Shown here: positions 55,028 to 64,000 of the stretch, in pieces | Position numbering within the stretch: position 1 is the first letter of the stretch | Layout: the number at the start of each line of letters is the position of its first letter | Assembly (NCBI GenBank): GCA_049840795.1 | Contig: JASGJK010000033.1 | Location: 1 to 64,000, forward strand | Length of the DNA stretch: 64,000 bases | Direction: 5' to 3' | Source of the DNA: UPXZ01 sp049840795 | GTDB lineage: Bacteria; Bacteroidota; Bacteroidia; Bacteroidales; Paludibacteraceae | Notes under the pieces: generated by a model | Database searches by the model: none | The model's input: only the letters and a program-made list of their open reading frames with translations | Told to the model about the DNA's origin: nothing | Made by a program: the position numbers and the translations under genes

Positions 55028-56647
55028 CTACTTTTTATCCAACACTTCTACGGCTCTCTTCACCGTTTTATCATTTGCATTTATCTCCGGATAAAATCCC
55101 GCATCGCCCAAGATATTGCGAACGATATACGCTTTTGCTTGGTTCACAATAATATTTTTAGAAATATTTATCTCTCTCGCATTGGGAACAACACCTTTAG
55201 TTGCAGCATACGCCGTAAATTGCGACAACAAGTTTTGAGAAGACAGGTAGCTATCCATTTGCTGCCAGGTTTTCATCGTTTTTAAATTGGCGCGGTTTCT
55301 GTCGGTATATTGAAATGAAAATTGATACAAATAACCATAATTGATAATTTTTGTAAGATATGGTGAATATTCCGAAGTATCTCTTGGTACAAAAATATCG
55401 GGCATAATTCCGCCACCACCATATACAGTTCTTCCCTTTAATGTTTTGTATTTCAAATTATCCTTTACATGAATGCTGTCTTTGTTATCAAACTCACCGT
55501 GTTCGTATCTTTTTATTAAATCTTGTTCATATTCGTCCGCTTTTCCTTTGATGTAAGGCTTTTGAATGCTTCTTCCCGAAGGAGTATAATATCGGGCGAC
55601 AGTAAGACGAACTGCCGAACCGTCAGAGAATGGTATTTGTTGTTGTACCAACCCTTTTCCGAAAGAACGCCTACCGATAACAGTTCCTCTGTCGTTATCT
55701 TGTATAGCACCAGCAAATATTTCGCTTGCAGAAGCGCTAAATTCATCTATCAAGACAACAATGGCATTGTTTTTTAACGTTCCCTTTCCGTTTGATTTTG
55801 ACTCAAAACGCGGGTATGCTTTTCCCACGGCATACACTATAATTTGATTATCCGGCAAAAATTCATTGACCATATTAATTGCTTGATCCATTAAACCGCC
55901 GCTATTCTGCCTTAGATCAATAATATATTTTTTGGCTCCTTTCGCACGAAGTGTAGCAATGGCATTGAGAAACTCGCTGTAGGTGGTTTGTGCAAATTTA
56001 TCGACCCCAATAAATCCGATAGTAGGAGTTATCATATAGGCTGACGTTACAGAATTTACCGGAATCTCACCACGGGTAATTGTGTATGAAAGGAGCTCTT
56101 TTGTGCCACCTCGCTTCACGCTCAATTTCACTTTTGTGCCGGAAGCGCCACGCAGTTTGCTCATTACTTTTGCGTTGTTGATTATATTTTTACCTACAAA
56201 AACAGAGTCGTTTACTTTGACAATTCTATCGCCGGCTATTAAACCTACTTTTTCCGAAGGGCCTCCGCTTATTACCGATACAATCATCACCGTATCATTT
56301 TGTATATTGAATTGAACACCTATACCACTGAAACTACCTTCTAATTCACTGTTTACGGCTTCTAAATCTTTTGCCGGAATATATACGGAATGAGGATCCA
56401 ATTTGGCAATCATATCTACCATCATATCTTCAGTGAGCGAATCCACATCCACCGTGTCAACATATTGTTCTCCGATCAGCGATAACAAATCATCGATTTT
56501 ACTGCCTCCCGATTTGAACAATCCCGACATACTACCCGCTTCAGGGTACTGATTGGCTCGTGATGCCAAGATATTACCAATGCAAAGCCCGCCTACTAAA
56601 GCGATAACCAAACCCAATATGATGTAAATATTTTTTTTGTTATTCAT
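55028..56647 (-). CDS. C-terminal processing peptidase, S41 family
   Basis: 539 residues. N-terminal membrane/signal segment, PDZ domain (about 85-170, GGPSEKVGLIAGDRIVKV), then the S41 core with catalytic Ser in DEFSASASEIFAGAI (about 311) and Lys in GRRSFGKGLVQQ (about 337). CtpA-type proteases trim or degrade periplasmic proteins. Single gene, convergent with prmC. Confidence 0.92.
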   Translation of the reverse strand: MNNKKNIYIILGLVIALVGGLCIGNILASRANQYPEAGSMSGLFKSGGSKIDDLLSLIGEQYVDTVDVDSLTEDMMVDMIAKLDPHSVYIPAKDLEAVNSELEGSFSGIGVQFNIQNDTVMIVSVISGGPSEKVGLIAGDRIVKVNDSVFVGKNIINNAKVMSKLRGASGTKVKLSVKRGGTKELLSYTITRGEIPVNSVTSAYMITPTIGFIGVDKFAQTTYSEFLNAIATLRAKGAKKYIIDLRQNSGGLMDQAINMVNEFLPDNQIIVYAVGKAYPRFESKSNGKGTLKNNAIVVLIDEFSASASEIFAGAIQDNDRGTVIGRRSFGKGLVQQQIPFSDGSAVRLTVARYYTPSGRSIQKPYIKGKADEYEQDLIKRYEHGEFDNKDSIHVKDNLKYKTLKGRTVYGGGGIMPDIFVPRDTSEYSPYLTKIINYGYLYQFSFQYTDRNRANLKTMKTWQQMDSYLSSQNLLSQFTAYAATKGVVPNAREINISKNIIVNQAKAYIVRNILGDAGFYPEINANDKTVKRAVEVLDKK

Positions 56648-56809
56648 CGAACTATAATTATCAAATTAACAATCAAAAGTAGAAAAAAAAATGAAAGATT
56701 AAATCTATAAAAAATAAAAATGTAACAAAATATCTATAATTTTATCTGCAAACCGTATATTTAGCCATCAGCACAAAAAATAGACTTTCACTATGCGAGA
56801 ATTTATCAA

Positions 56810-57241
56810 TTATGGTTTCACATCGGTGTCTTCAAGATACAACACTTCAATTCCGGCTCTTTGCAACAATTCTACCCCATCCATTATTCGGTATTTTTCG
56901 CCATACACTACCCTTTTAATTCCTGCCTGAATGATAAGTTTGCTACATTCCATACAAGGAGAAGCTGTCACATAAAGAGTTGCACCTTCGCTACTATTAT
57001 TTGATCGGGCTATTTTGGTAATGGCATTAGCTTCGGCGTGAAGCACATACGCTTTTGATACATTGTTTTCGTCCTCACATTTATTCTCAAAACCGGAAGG
57101 TGTGCCATTATAGCCATCGGAAATAATCATTTGATTTTTCACCAGCAACGCTCCCACCTTACGCCGTTCGCAATAAGAGTTTTCAGACCATATACGAGCC
57201 ATGCGCATATAACGCTTATCTAAGAGTTGTTGTTTATCCAT
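56810..57241 (-). CDS. dCMP deaminase family protein (ComEB-like)
   Basis: 143 residues. Zinc-dependent cytidine/deoxycytidylate deaminase fold: HAEANAI (catalytic Glu, about 69-75) and SPCMECSKL (zinc Cys pair, about 94). GYNGTPSGF is the substrate loop typical of dCMP deaminases. It probably makes dUMP for dTMP synthesis. It is 49 bp after mpl on the same strand. Confidence 0.9.
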   Translation of the reverse strand: MDKQQLLDKRYMRMARIWSENSYCERRKVGALLVKNQMIISDGYNGTPSGFENKCEDENNVSKAYVLHAEANAITKIARSNNSSEGATLYVTASPCMECSKLIIQAGIKRVVYGEKYRIMDGVELLQRAGIEVLYLEDTDVKP

Positions 57242-57290
57242 ACAAATAGAAAAAATGAAATCTAAAAAATTACAAATACGAAAAATGCGA

Positions 57291-58670
57291 CTATTTTTTA
57301 TTTAAAAGTTCTTCTGCAAATTCGGCGATATTTATGCCTGAAAAATTGCCTGACGACATAAAAAGAAGCGCCGTATTTTCAAAATCCATCGTTTTCAAAA
57401 CCATCTGTAATTCTTCTCTGTCAGTAAAAACCTGCAAATTATCGCCACCGAAAGCAATTTTTACATCTTCCGGCAAAATTCCGTTTAGCTTTTTATGTTC
57501 AACCACTTTCGGGTCATAATAAACTAACGCTACGTTAGCTTTTTTCATACTATCCCGGTACTGTGGAAGAAAATCCTCCGTCAAACTACTGAATGTATGC
57601 AGCTCCATACAAGCAATCAATTTTTTATCCGGATATTGTTTTTGTACGGCATCAACGGTTGCTTTCAACTTAGAAGGTGAATGGGCAAAATCTTTGTATG
57701 CCACCGCGTCAGATGTTTCGGTTATTTTTTGTAATCGGTTTGATGCTCCCGAAAAGTCAGAGATTGCCTGATAGAAATCATCATCCAACACGCCTATTTG
57801 TTTACAAGCCAAACGGGCAGCTTCCATATTTTGCAAGTTATGTTCTCCAAAAAAATTCAGAGCAACTTCACCTTTACGGGTTTTGATATATGTTATTCCG
57901 TTTCTAATTTCATATTTTGGAGTTGCGTATGGAAATGAGACCACATCACGTCGTGACACTTCCATCTGTTTGGCAATTTTTTTCAGGTTTTCATCGTTTT
58001 GAAAGTAAATGAAACGTCCCTGCATTTCAAACAGTTCTACAAATTTTCGGAACTGCTCCACATATATGTCAAATGTAGGAAACACATTGATGTGATCCCA
58101 AGCAATTCCCGTTAAAATACCTATGTGTGGTTTATACAAATGAAACTTCGGACGTTTGTCTAACGGTGAGGTCAGATATTCGTCGCCTTCAAAAACGGCA
58201 ATTCGTGCTTCATAGGACAGACTAACCATATTTTCAAAACCTTCTATTTGCGCTCCGACCATATAATCCGTTTTAATTTTCAGTTTGCTGAGCACATATA
58301 AAATCATAGCCGTAGTCGTGGTTTTGCCGTGGCTACCACCTACAACGATACGGGTTTTACTTCTCGTTTGTTGATATAGATATTCAGGGAAAGAATATAT
58401 CTTGAGACCCAACTCTTTAGCCCGAAGTAGTTCCGGATTATCTTCACGAGCATGCATACCCAGAATTACAGCATTCAGATTACTGTGTATCCGTTCGGGA
58501 AACCATCCCATTTTATCGGGTAGTAACCGTCTATTCTTCAATCGTGAATATGAAGGTTCAAAAATCTCATCATCGGAACCGGTTATCTCATAATCTTTTT
58601 TCTGACTTAAAGCAAGCGCTAAATTATGCATAGCCGCACCGCCTATGGCAATAAAATGAACTCGATGCAT
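57291..58670 (-). CDS. mpl: UDP-N-acetylmuramate:L-Ala-gamma-D-Glu-meso-DAP ligase
   Basis: 459 residues. Recycles the murein tripeptide. Mur-ligase features: an N-terminal HFIAIGGAAMHNLALAL nucleotide-fold, GGSHGKTTTTAMIL (ATP P-loop, about 112), and AWDHINVFPTFD. The GGAAM opening and lack of a MurC-like C-terminus favour Mpl over MurC. Confidence 0.9.
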   Translation of the reverse strand: MHRVHFIAIGGAAMHNLALALSQKKDYEITGSDDEIFEPSYSRLKNRRLLPDKMGWFPERIHSNLNAVILGMHAREDNPELLRAKELGLKIYSFPEYLYQQTRSKTRIVVGGSHGKTTTTAMILYVLSKLKIKTDYMVGAQIEGFENMVSLSYEARIAVFEGDEYLTSPLDKRPKFHLYKPHIGILTGIAWDHINVFPTFDIYVEQFRKFVELFEMQGRFIYFQNDENLKKIAKQMEVSRRDVVSFPYATPKYEIRNGITYIKTRKGEVALNFFGEHNLQNMEAARLACKQIGVLDDDFYQAISDFSGASNRLQKITETSDAVAYKDFAHSPSKLKATVDAVQKQYPDKKLIACMELHTFSSLTEDFLPQYRDSMKKANVALVYYDPKVVEHKKLNGILPEDVKIAFGGDNLQVFTDREELQMVLKTMDFENTALLFMSSGNFSGINIAEFAEELLNKK

Positions 58671-58686
58671 ATCTCAATAATTTTTG

Positions 58687-58694
58687 TACTTTTG
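58687..58694 (+). promoter_or_regulatory. -7 box upstream of the metallo-beta-lactamase-fold gene
   Basis: TACTTTTG on the plus strand, about 125 bp before the ATG at 58819. Confidence 0.4.
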
Positions 58695-58818
58695 TTTGTG
58701 AATTATGTATTGGCGTCAGTTTTCAGAAATTTATCACATCGAATGTTTAATTCGTTGAATATCCGAAAAGCTGTTTTACAAAAGTACTAAGAATTAACGA
58801 AAGAAACGAGCAAACGAT

Positions 58819-59664
58819 ATGAAATTACTCAAAATAGAAGCCGGAAACTTCTTTGCCGATGGTGGAGCTATGTTTGGCGTAGTGCCTAAACGGGTATGGC
58901 AAAAGCGTTATCCGTGCAATGATGATAATTTTTGCATCCTTAATATGCGGTGTTTATTGGCAGATACCGGCAAGCGACTAATTTTAGTTGACACCGGTAC
59001 CGGCGACAAACAACTTGAATATCTGAAATATTATCATTTTAAAGATATAATCGATTTTGAATCTGAACTGAACAAACTCGGTTACACTTGCAGTGACGTT
59101 ACTGATGTAATTCTTACCCACCTCCATTTTGACCATTGTGGCGGCTGTACGAAATATAACGAAGATAAGACAAATGCCGAATTGGTTTTTCCAAATGCTA
59201 TACATTGGGTGGGTGAAAAGCAATGGCAGAATTTTCTAAATCCAAATGTGCGTGAAGAAGATTCTTATTTTTCTGAGAATATACTTCCTATCGAAAAAGC
59301 CGGCAAGCTCAACTTGGTTTCCGAAAATCAATGGCTGTGCGACGAAGTAGAATTGCGTCTTTTTCACGGGCATACCGTAGGTCAAATTGCGCCGTATTTT
59401 CACTTTGATAACAAAACAATCATCTTTACCGGCGATGTTATTCCAATGCAAGCAGCGCTACCTATTGCCTGGGTATCAGCTTACGACACATTCCCTATCA
59501 CTTCGATAGAAGATAAAGAGAAATTACTGAAAGAAGCTGCAGATAAGGAGCAAATTTTGTTTTTTGAACACGATGCTTATCACGAATGTTGCATCGTAAA
59601 AAAAGTAAATGGAAAATATCGTGTAGATAAAGAATTGAAATTAGAAGATCTTTTTTTGAAATAA
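58819..59664 (+). CDS. Metallo-beta-lactamase-fold hydrolase
   Basis: 281 residues. Zinc ligands in THLHFDHCGG (HxHxDH, about 97-103), later His in FHGHTVGQ and Asp in FTGDVIP, and a final His in FEHDAYHE. The family covers glyoxalase II, lactonases and other hydrolases; the substrate is not predictable. Confidence 0.88.
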   Translation: MKLLKIEAGNFFADGGAMFGVVPKRVWQKRYPCNDDNFCILNMRCLLADTGKRLILVDTGTGDKQLEYLKYYHFKDIIDFESELNKLGYTCSDVTDVILTHLHFDHCGGCTKYNEDKTNAELVFPNAIHWVGEKQWQNFLNPNVREEDSYFSENILPIEKAGKLNLVSENQWLCDEVELRLFHGHTVGQIAPYFHFDNKTIIFTGDVIPMQAALPIAWVSAYDTFPITSIEDKEKLLKEAADKEQILFFEHDAYHECCIVKKVNGKYRVDKELKLEDLFLK

Positions 59665-59678
59665 GCCCAACGCTTAAA

Positions 59679-59742
59679 ACGCGTAACACCTTGCAAAATC
59701 TTAATTCCGTTGACTGGGATAACTTTGCAAGGTGTTGCGCGT
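59679..59742. repeat. 19-bp near-perfect inverted repeat between convergent genes
   Basis: Arms at 59679-59697 and 59724-59742 (ACGCGTAACACCTTGCAAA and its complement, one mismatch) with a 26-bp loop. It may be a bidirectional terminator or a dispersed repeat; no T run is close. Confidence 0.7.
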
Positions 59743-59753
59743 TACAATCCACA

Positions 59754-61991
59754 CTATTTCTTAAAGTTACTCCATGCGGGCGGTGTTATCCCGATCAAAT
59801 GTTTCACAAAGAAATCATACCGTTTGTGTTCACCATATTCATCACCCATTGTATGACCGGCACCGGGAATCACCACCAATTCAAAGTCTTTATTGGTTTT
59901 AATCAGCGCATTGCACACCTGATATGTTGAAGAAGGATCTACATTATTATCCAGTTCACCTACCACTAACATCAATGGGCGAGACAGTCGCGCAGCATTC
60001 TCCACATTAGAACTTGTAACGTAAGACGGATCTATCGGATACCCCATCCACTGCTCATTCCACCATATTTTATCCATGCGGTTATCGTGACAGCCACACG
60101 AAGAGTATGCCGCCTTGTAGTGCTCCGGATAAAAAAGTAAACCTGTCATAGACTCCTGTCCACCGGCTGATGCGCCAAAAATACCGATACGGGTAGTATC
60201 GACATAATTATATTTTTTGCCCAAAGCGTTTGTCCAAGCTATTCGATCGGGGAAACCCGCATCTTTCAAATTTTTGTAACAAACTTCTTCAAATGCCTTG
60301 GAACGATACGAAGTCCCCATACCGTCTAATTGAATAACGATAAAACCCAACTCCGCAATGGGATTCAGATAGCGGTTAGAAGTAAAAAATGCTTTAGGGG
60401 TATATTGATCACCGGGACCGGCATAAATATATTCCAGCACAGGATATTTCTTAGTCGGATCAAAATTAGTGGGACGAATTACAACTCCCCAAATATCCGT
60501 TTTGCCGTCTCTTCCTTTTGCTACAAATGGCTCCGGAGCTTTCCATCCGGTTTTGAGCAAAGCTGAAATATCCGCTTGTTCCAACGATAAAATCACTTTT
60601 CCATTAGCAGCCTCTCTCAAAACCGCTACCGGTGCTTTGTTCACTAACGAATATACATCTACAAGGTATTTTTTACTATCTGAAAACCAAGCGCGGTGCA
60701 TTCCTTCGTCAGGAGTTAAACATTTAAGCCCGCTCCCATCAAAACGAACTCTATAATAACGGATCAAATAAGGATCTTCACCCGGCACCATTCCATTCGC
60801 TGAAAAAATAATTTCACGTCTTTTTTCATTAACATCAACCACTTCACGAACGTACCATTGACCTTTGGTGATTTGATTTTTGACGTTTCCGGTCACGCGA
60901 TCGTACAAATACAAGTGATTCCAATTGTCACGCTCGCTCATCCATATTATTTCGTTGGTATTCAACAAGTCTTTACGATAGCGCCGACTATAATTGACAA
61001 AGGTTTTTGACGTTTCTTCAATGAGTGTACGCACTTTTCCTGTTGCTGCCGATGCTTCTAAAACCCGATAAACCTTATGTCCGCGTTCATTATATTCAAA
61101 AGTTACCGTTTTACTATCCGATGACCATTCGTATCCGTCCAAGTAGTATTGATTTTTGAACAAATCAAGCGAAAGTTCTCTCTTCTCTGCCGACTGCACG
61201 TCAATAATTACAGGAATACGTGTAGCAAGCGAATCTCCCGGCTTTACATAATCACATACCCGCATTTTAGGTTGCAATTGGTCGGAAGGAGACGATTCAA
61301 TTAACGTCAGTGTACGGATATTTACTTTATTTAATTTTGAAACAATGATTTTTTTTGAATCGTGAGACCAAACCGGATACACGGAATAGTAAGTATCGGA
61401 CGTTCCGTCGGAGGTTAATGCTTTTTCTTCGTTGGATATTAAATATCGCACATACAGATTGTTGTCCCTTACAAAAACTTCCATCTTCTTGTCCGGAGAT
61501 ACGATTGCCCCTCCGATTTTTTCGGTGTTTACTGTCCCCCAATATCCTCCTCTATCCCGGCGCGATGATTCTCCATTACCAAATAATGTATCGGAGCTTT
61601 GCACATATACATACTTTGCATTATTTAGCACAAAACGGAAAGTATCCACATTTTCAGACACATTTAACATCGGTAACGACAAATAGAGTGAATCTACTTT
61701 TTTAGCAGTAACCCGAGACAATTTGGTTGCCAATTTGCTACGGTTAAATAACATTGTACGATCTTTGTCCAAAACATCAACCAACACGTATTCATCCCCC
61801 TTGGGCGTGTGTCTTACATACCAGAATTTATTTGTTTTTTCGATCCAGCGCGGAGCTACATCAGAATAAAAAACCTTGTTTCTTACCGAATCCGGATAAG
61901 AAAACGCTCGTTTATAATCAGACACCGTTCCTTGTGAGAAAAGCAGTAGTGTGCAAAAATAGCAGAGAAAAGTCAATAGATTTCGTTTCAT
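59754..61991 (-). CDS. Dipeptidyl peptidase IV-like S9 serine peptidase, secreted
   Basis: 745 residues. Signal peptide (MKRNLLTFLCYFCTLLLFSQ), N-terminal propeller (about 60-480), then the alpha/beta-hydrolase domain: Ser in GIFGASAGGQESM (usual GWSYGG here GASAGG, about 618), Asp in VGELDNNVDP (about 694) and His in GAGHTMGDEYG (about 727). It trims dipeptides after Pro/Ala outside the cytoplasm. TATATTTG on the minus strand at 62136-62129 is a likely -7 box. Confidence 0.9.
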   Translation of the reverse strand: MKRNLLTFLCYFCTLLLFSQGTVSDYKRAFSYPDSVRNKVFYSDVAPRWIEKTNKFWYVRHTPKGDEYVLVDVLDKDRTMLFNRSKLATKLSRVTAKKVDSLYLSLPMLNVSENVDTFRFVLNNAKYVYVQSSDTLFGNGESSRRDRGGYWGTVNTEKIGGAIVSPDKKMEVFVRDNNLYVRYLISNEEKALTSDGTSDTYYSVYPVWSHDSKKIIVSKLNKVNIRTLTLIESSPSDQLQPKMRVCDYVKPGDSLATRIPVIIDVQSAEKRELSLDLFKNQYYLDGYEWSSDSKTVTFEYNERGHKVYRVLEASAATGKVRTLIEETSKTFVNYSRRYRKDLLNTNEIIWMSERDNWNHLYLYDRVTGNVKNQITKGQWYVREVVDVNEKRREIIFSANGMVPGEDPYLIRYYRVRFDGSGLKCLTPDEGMHRAWFSDSKKYLVDVYSLVNKAPVAVLREAANGKVILSLEQADISALLKTGWKAPEPFVAKGRDGKTDIWGVVIRPTNFDPTKKYPVLEYIYAGPGDQYTPKAFFTSNRYLNPIAELGFIVIQLDGMGTSYRSKAFEEVCYKNLKDAGFPDRIAWTNALGKKYNYVDTTRIGIFGASAGGQESMTGLLFYPEHYKAAYSSCGCHDNRMDKIWWNEQWMGYPIDPSYVTSSNVENAARLSRPLMLVVGELDNNVDPSSTYQVCNALIKTNKDFELVVIPGAGHTMGDEYGEHKRYDFFVKHLIGITPPAWSNFKK

Positions 61992-62226
61992 AGATTATTA
62001 TAAAATTTAAAATTTCTCAACAAAATTATCCAAATGTTTTATTTGTTTTGCTACGAAGTAATCTGATCATTCAACAATCGGAATGTAATATGGCAAGCAA
62101 CAATCCAGTTATCACCTCGTTTTGTATGCAAATATAGGGATAAACCGGCACATCTGGGTGTACTATATTTGCAGATAAAGCGCTAATAGTGTCTTTTTTC
62201 GATATTTTTCTTTTTCTAAAATAAAA

Positions 62227-62258
62227 AACGAGAAATCCAATTTGTTGAATTTCTCGTT
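62227..62258 (-). terminator. Intrinsic terminator after rplS
   Basis: AACGAGAAAT stem with complement around a short loop, T run on the minus strand; 22 bp past the rplS stop. Confidence 0.8.
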
Positions 62259-62280
62259 TCTATTTTTTTGTTCAAAAGAA

Positions 62281-62625
62281 TTATACTCTTCTTTTGATGC
62301 GGGCTTTTTTGCCGGTAAGCGCACGTAAATAGTACAATTTTGCACGACGTACTTTACCTCGTTTATTCACCGTAATGCTTTCAATAAATGGGCTGTCCAT
62401 CGGAAAAATACGTTCTACACCGATATTGCCTGAAATTTTACGTACAGTAAAGCGTTTTTTCTCTCCGTGACCCGAGACACGAATCACATCGCCACGATAT
62501 TCCTGAACACGTTCTTTGTTACCTTCTTTGATTCTGTAAGCAACTGTCACAGTATCACCACTTTTAAATAAAGGATGCGTTTTTTCTACTTTGAAGGCTT
62601 CTTCTGCAACTTTAATAAAGTCCAT
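62281..62625 (-). CDS. rplS: 50S ribosomal protein L19
   Basis: 114 residues, normal length. Blocks FKSGDTVTVAYRIKEG, RVQEYRGDVI, and FPMDSPFIESITVNKRGKVRRAKLYYLR (quoted in part, 62430-62320) identify L19, located at the 30S-50S interface. A full promoter lies upstream. Confidence 0.97.
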   Translation of the reverse strand: MDFIKVAEEAFKVEKTHPLFKSGDTVTVAYRIKEGNKERVQEYRGDVIRVSGHGEKKRFTVRKISGNIGVERIFPMDSPFIESITVNKRGKVRRAKLYYLRALTGKKARIKRRV

Positions 62626-62714
62626 AACTTTTTCTTATTTTTTAAGTTGATACTATGCGCAATATACACAGGATTCACATTCCACTGTCAGAGATTACGC
62701 TGAATTTTGGAGTG

Positions 62715-62746
62715 CAAAGGTACAATATTTTTTTTTATTATGCAAA
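62715..62746 (-). promoter_or_regulatory. Promoter of rplS
   Basis: On the minus strand TTTG at 62746-62743, a 20-bp spacer and TACCTTTG at 62722-62715. Confidence 0.75.
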
Positions 62747-62760
62747 AGTTTTTTTGAATT

Positions 62761-64000
62761 TTAAAGTGTGAGTTTACCGGACAGCAACAGATAGACAATC
62801 ACCAAAGCAATTAAAATCAACAGCCACATTATCAGCAGTTCCCAGCTTTTAATTTTTTCGCCTTTTTCTTTTTTGGCTTTGTAAAATAATATGGCACCCA
62901 ACGCATAAAAAAGAATGGCGAGAAACACATACTTCATTCCCACGGTATAAATCACATAAGCCGAATAAACCGTACTCACAAAAGCAACCGAACAGATGAA
63001 GTCTGATTTTCTTTTTTCCGTGCCTGATAAGCGATTTTCAGGGCAAAAAGCGCCGAAAAAAAGTAAGGAATCAGTATCAAAGATGTAGCGGTGGTTATAG
63101 CCATCAAATATGTTTCGTTGATTGCCGGCGACAAAAACAGCCAGCAAAAAAAACTGTGTAAAAAACAGCGATAGCAACAATGCGTTAATCGGCGTTCCAT
63201 TTTTATTCTCCTTGGTCAAGACAGATGGCATTACGCCACTTCTTGCAGCTGAGTACATTGTTTCGGTAGAAAGTAACAACCATGAAAGTCCCGCTCCCAC
63301 AACCGACACCATAATGCCTATCTGTACAATGTAAGCGCCCGATTTCCCTATCTGTGTTTTTTCCAACACCATTGCCAAAGGCGTTTTTGAATTTAACAAT
63401 TCGCCGGCAGAGACACTCGACATAGCCACAAAGGTAATCAGAATGTAAACCGCCAGCACAATTAAAAATGATATAACCGTAGCGTATCTTACCGTCCGTT
63501 GGCTCTTAGCTCTTCCCGAAAGTACCGTACCGGCTTCCATACCTACAAAACACCATAAAACGATAGCCATTGCTCCTTTTATTTGCATTGCCGGTGAAGT
63601 GTGTGCTTCTGACACTGCCAACGTATATTTCCAATCGGGAATATTAAAAAAAACCTTCTTGAAGTATGAAAAAGCCAAATAAAATAACCAATAAGATAGG
63701 TATCATCTTTGCTGCAGTAACCACAAAGTTAGTGACAGCGCCCTCTCTTATACCGGATGCAATCACCAAGAAATAAATCCAATTGATTGCCGAACCGATA
63801 AGAAAACAGACAAAGGGAGAAGAGCATGCTCGCCAAGCATATCGTTAAGTGTTTTGAAAAACAGAAGCAAGTAACTTATATTGCCGAGCCAACCCATTGA
63901 CCAATAACCCCAAGCGGAATTAAACCCCATATACTCACCGAAACCGGCTTTGGCATAATCAAAAATACCACTCTGTAATTCCGGTCTCCGATGATTGAGA
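62761..64000 (-). pseudogene. Basic amino-acid/polyamine antiporter family permease, frameshifted; start beyond window
   Basis: Pieces in more than one frame make one APC-family permease with about ten hydrophobic segments in the window. From the right edge: RRPELQSGIFDYAKAGFGEYMG and GFNSAWGYWSMGWLGN (both typical of this family), then after a shift GIREGAVTNFVVTAAKMIP, then the main frame 63678-62761. The main frame contains a wrong-frame stretch at about 62995-63125; the other frame there supplies INETYLMAITTATSLILIP. At least three indels. The family exchanges Arg, ornithine, Lys or related amino acids; specificity is not set. The N-terminus lies past 64000. Confidence 0.8.

Overview
The window is chromosomal DNA of a low-GC member of the Bacteroidota, most likely order Bacteroidales. 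This is an inference from gliding-type genes gldE/gldD, TonB-dependent receptor and lipoprotein signals, DPP-IV-type S9 peptidase, bacterial GGGP synthase, and many TAnnTTTG -7 boxes with TTTG/TTG -33 boxes about 20 bp upstream. No tRNA, rRNA or CRISPR array was recognised by eye.

Left end (1-6800): heavily broken genes. A class I fumarase is shattered by many indels. A minus-strand group (TonB-dependent receptor, beta-helix lipoprotein, acid phosphatase) carries frameshifts in every gene. From 7000 to 17100 are YccF, an ABC-F ATPase, a probable small RNA, argC (one frameshift), carbonic anhydrase, a DUF1294 protein, trmD, a gldE-gldD-PPTase-GGGPS operon and a large lipoprotein.

17180-24500 is the accessory region. 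It holds an IS50/Tn5-like IS4-family element, three IS1595-family copies in the whole window (two here), a 96-bp MITE with IS1595 ends, a gene with a repeat-filled long leader, and a tightly overlapped small operon. That operon encodes a 47-aa charged protein, a zinc-ribbon protein, a 51-aa membrane protein split by an IS, a radical SAM/SPASM maturase, and a precursor peptide with ten Cys at exact four-residue spacing. It is a CXXX-repeat RiPP system and the most interesting locus here.

24700-33700: a secreted protein with a type-IX-like tail, a beta-propeller LytS-type sensor kinase (two frameshifts) with its LytTR regulator, a four-helix protein enclosed by a 45-bp perfect inverted repeat, argS with about seven indels in its last third, an IS30 element and HU. 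33900-62700 is mostly intact housekeeping: a rhomboid pair with a nuclease-like phosphatase, tig, rsmI, tdk, pgk, purE, gcvH, clpP, clpX, recQ, prmC, a C-terminal processing protease, dCMP deaminase, mpl, a DPP-IV-like peptidase and rplS. It is interrupted by a nested IS pair (47255-49203) and a 182-bp MITE sharing ends with the outer IS. The right edge is a frameshifted amino-acid permease.

Frameshifts cluster in patches (1-3300, 30360-31030, 62900-64000) while 37000-62700 is clean. In argS the protein is otherwise unchanged, so low-quality sequence patches are at least as likely as true gene decay. In the fumarase, conserved residues are also altered.
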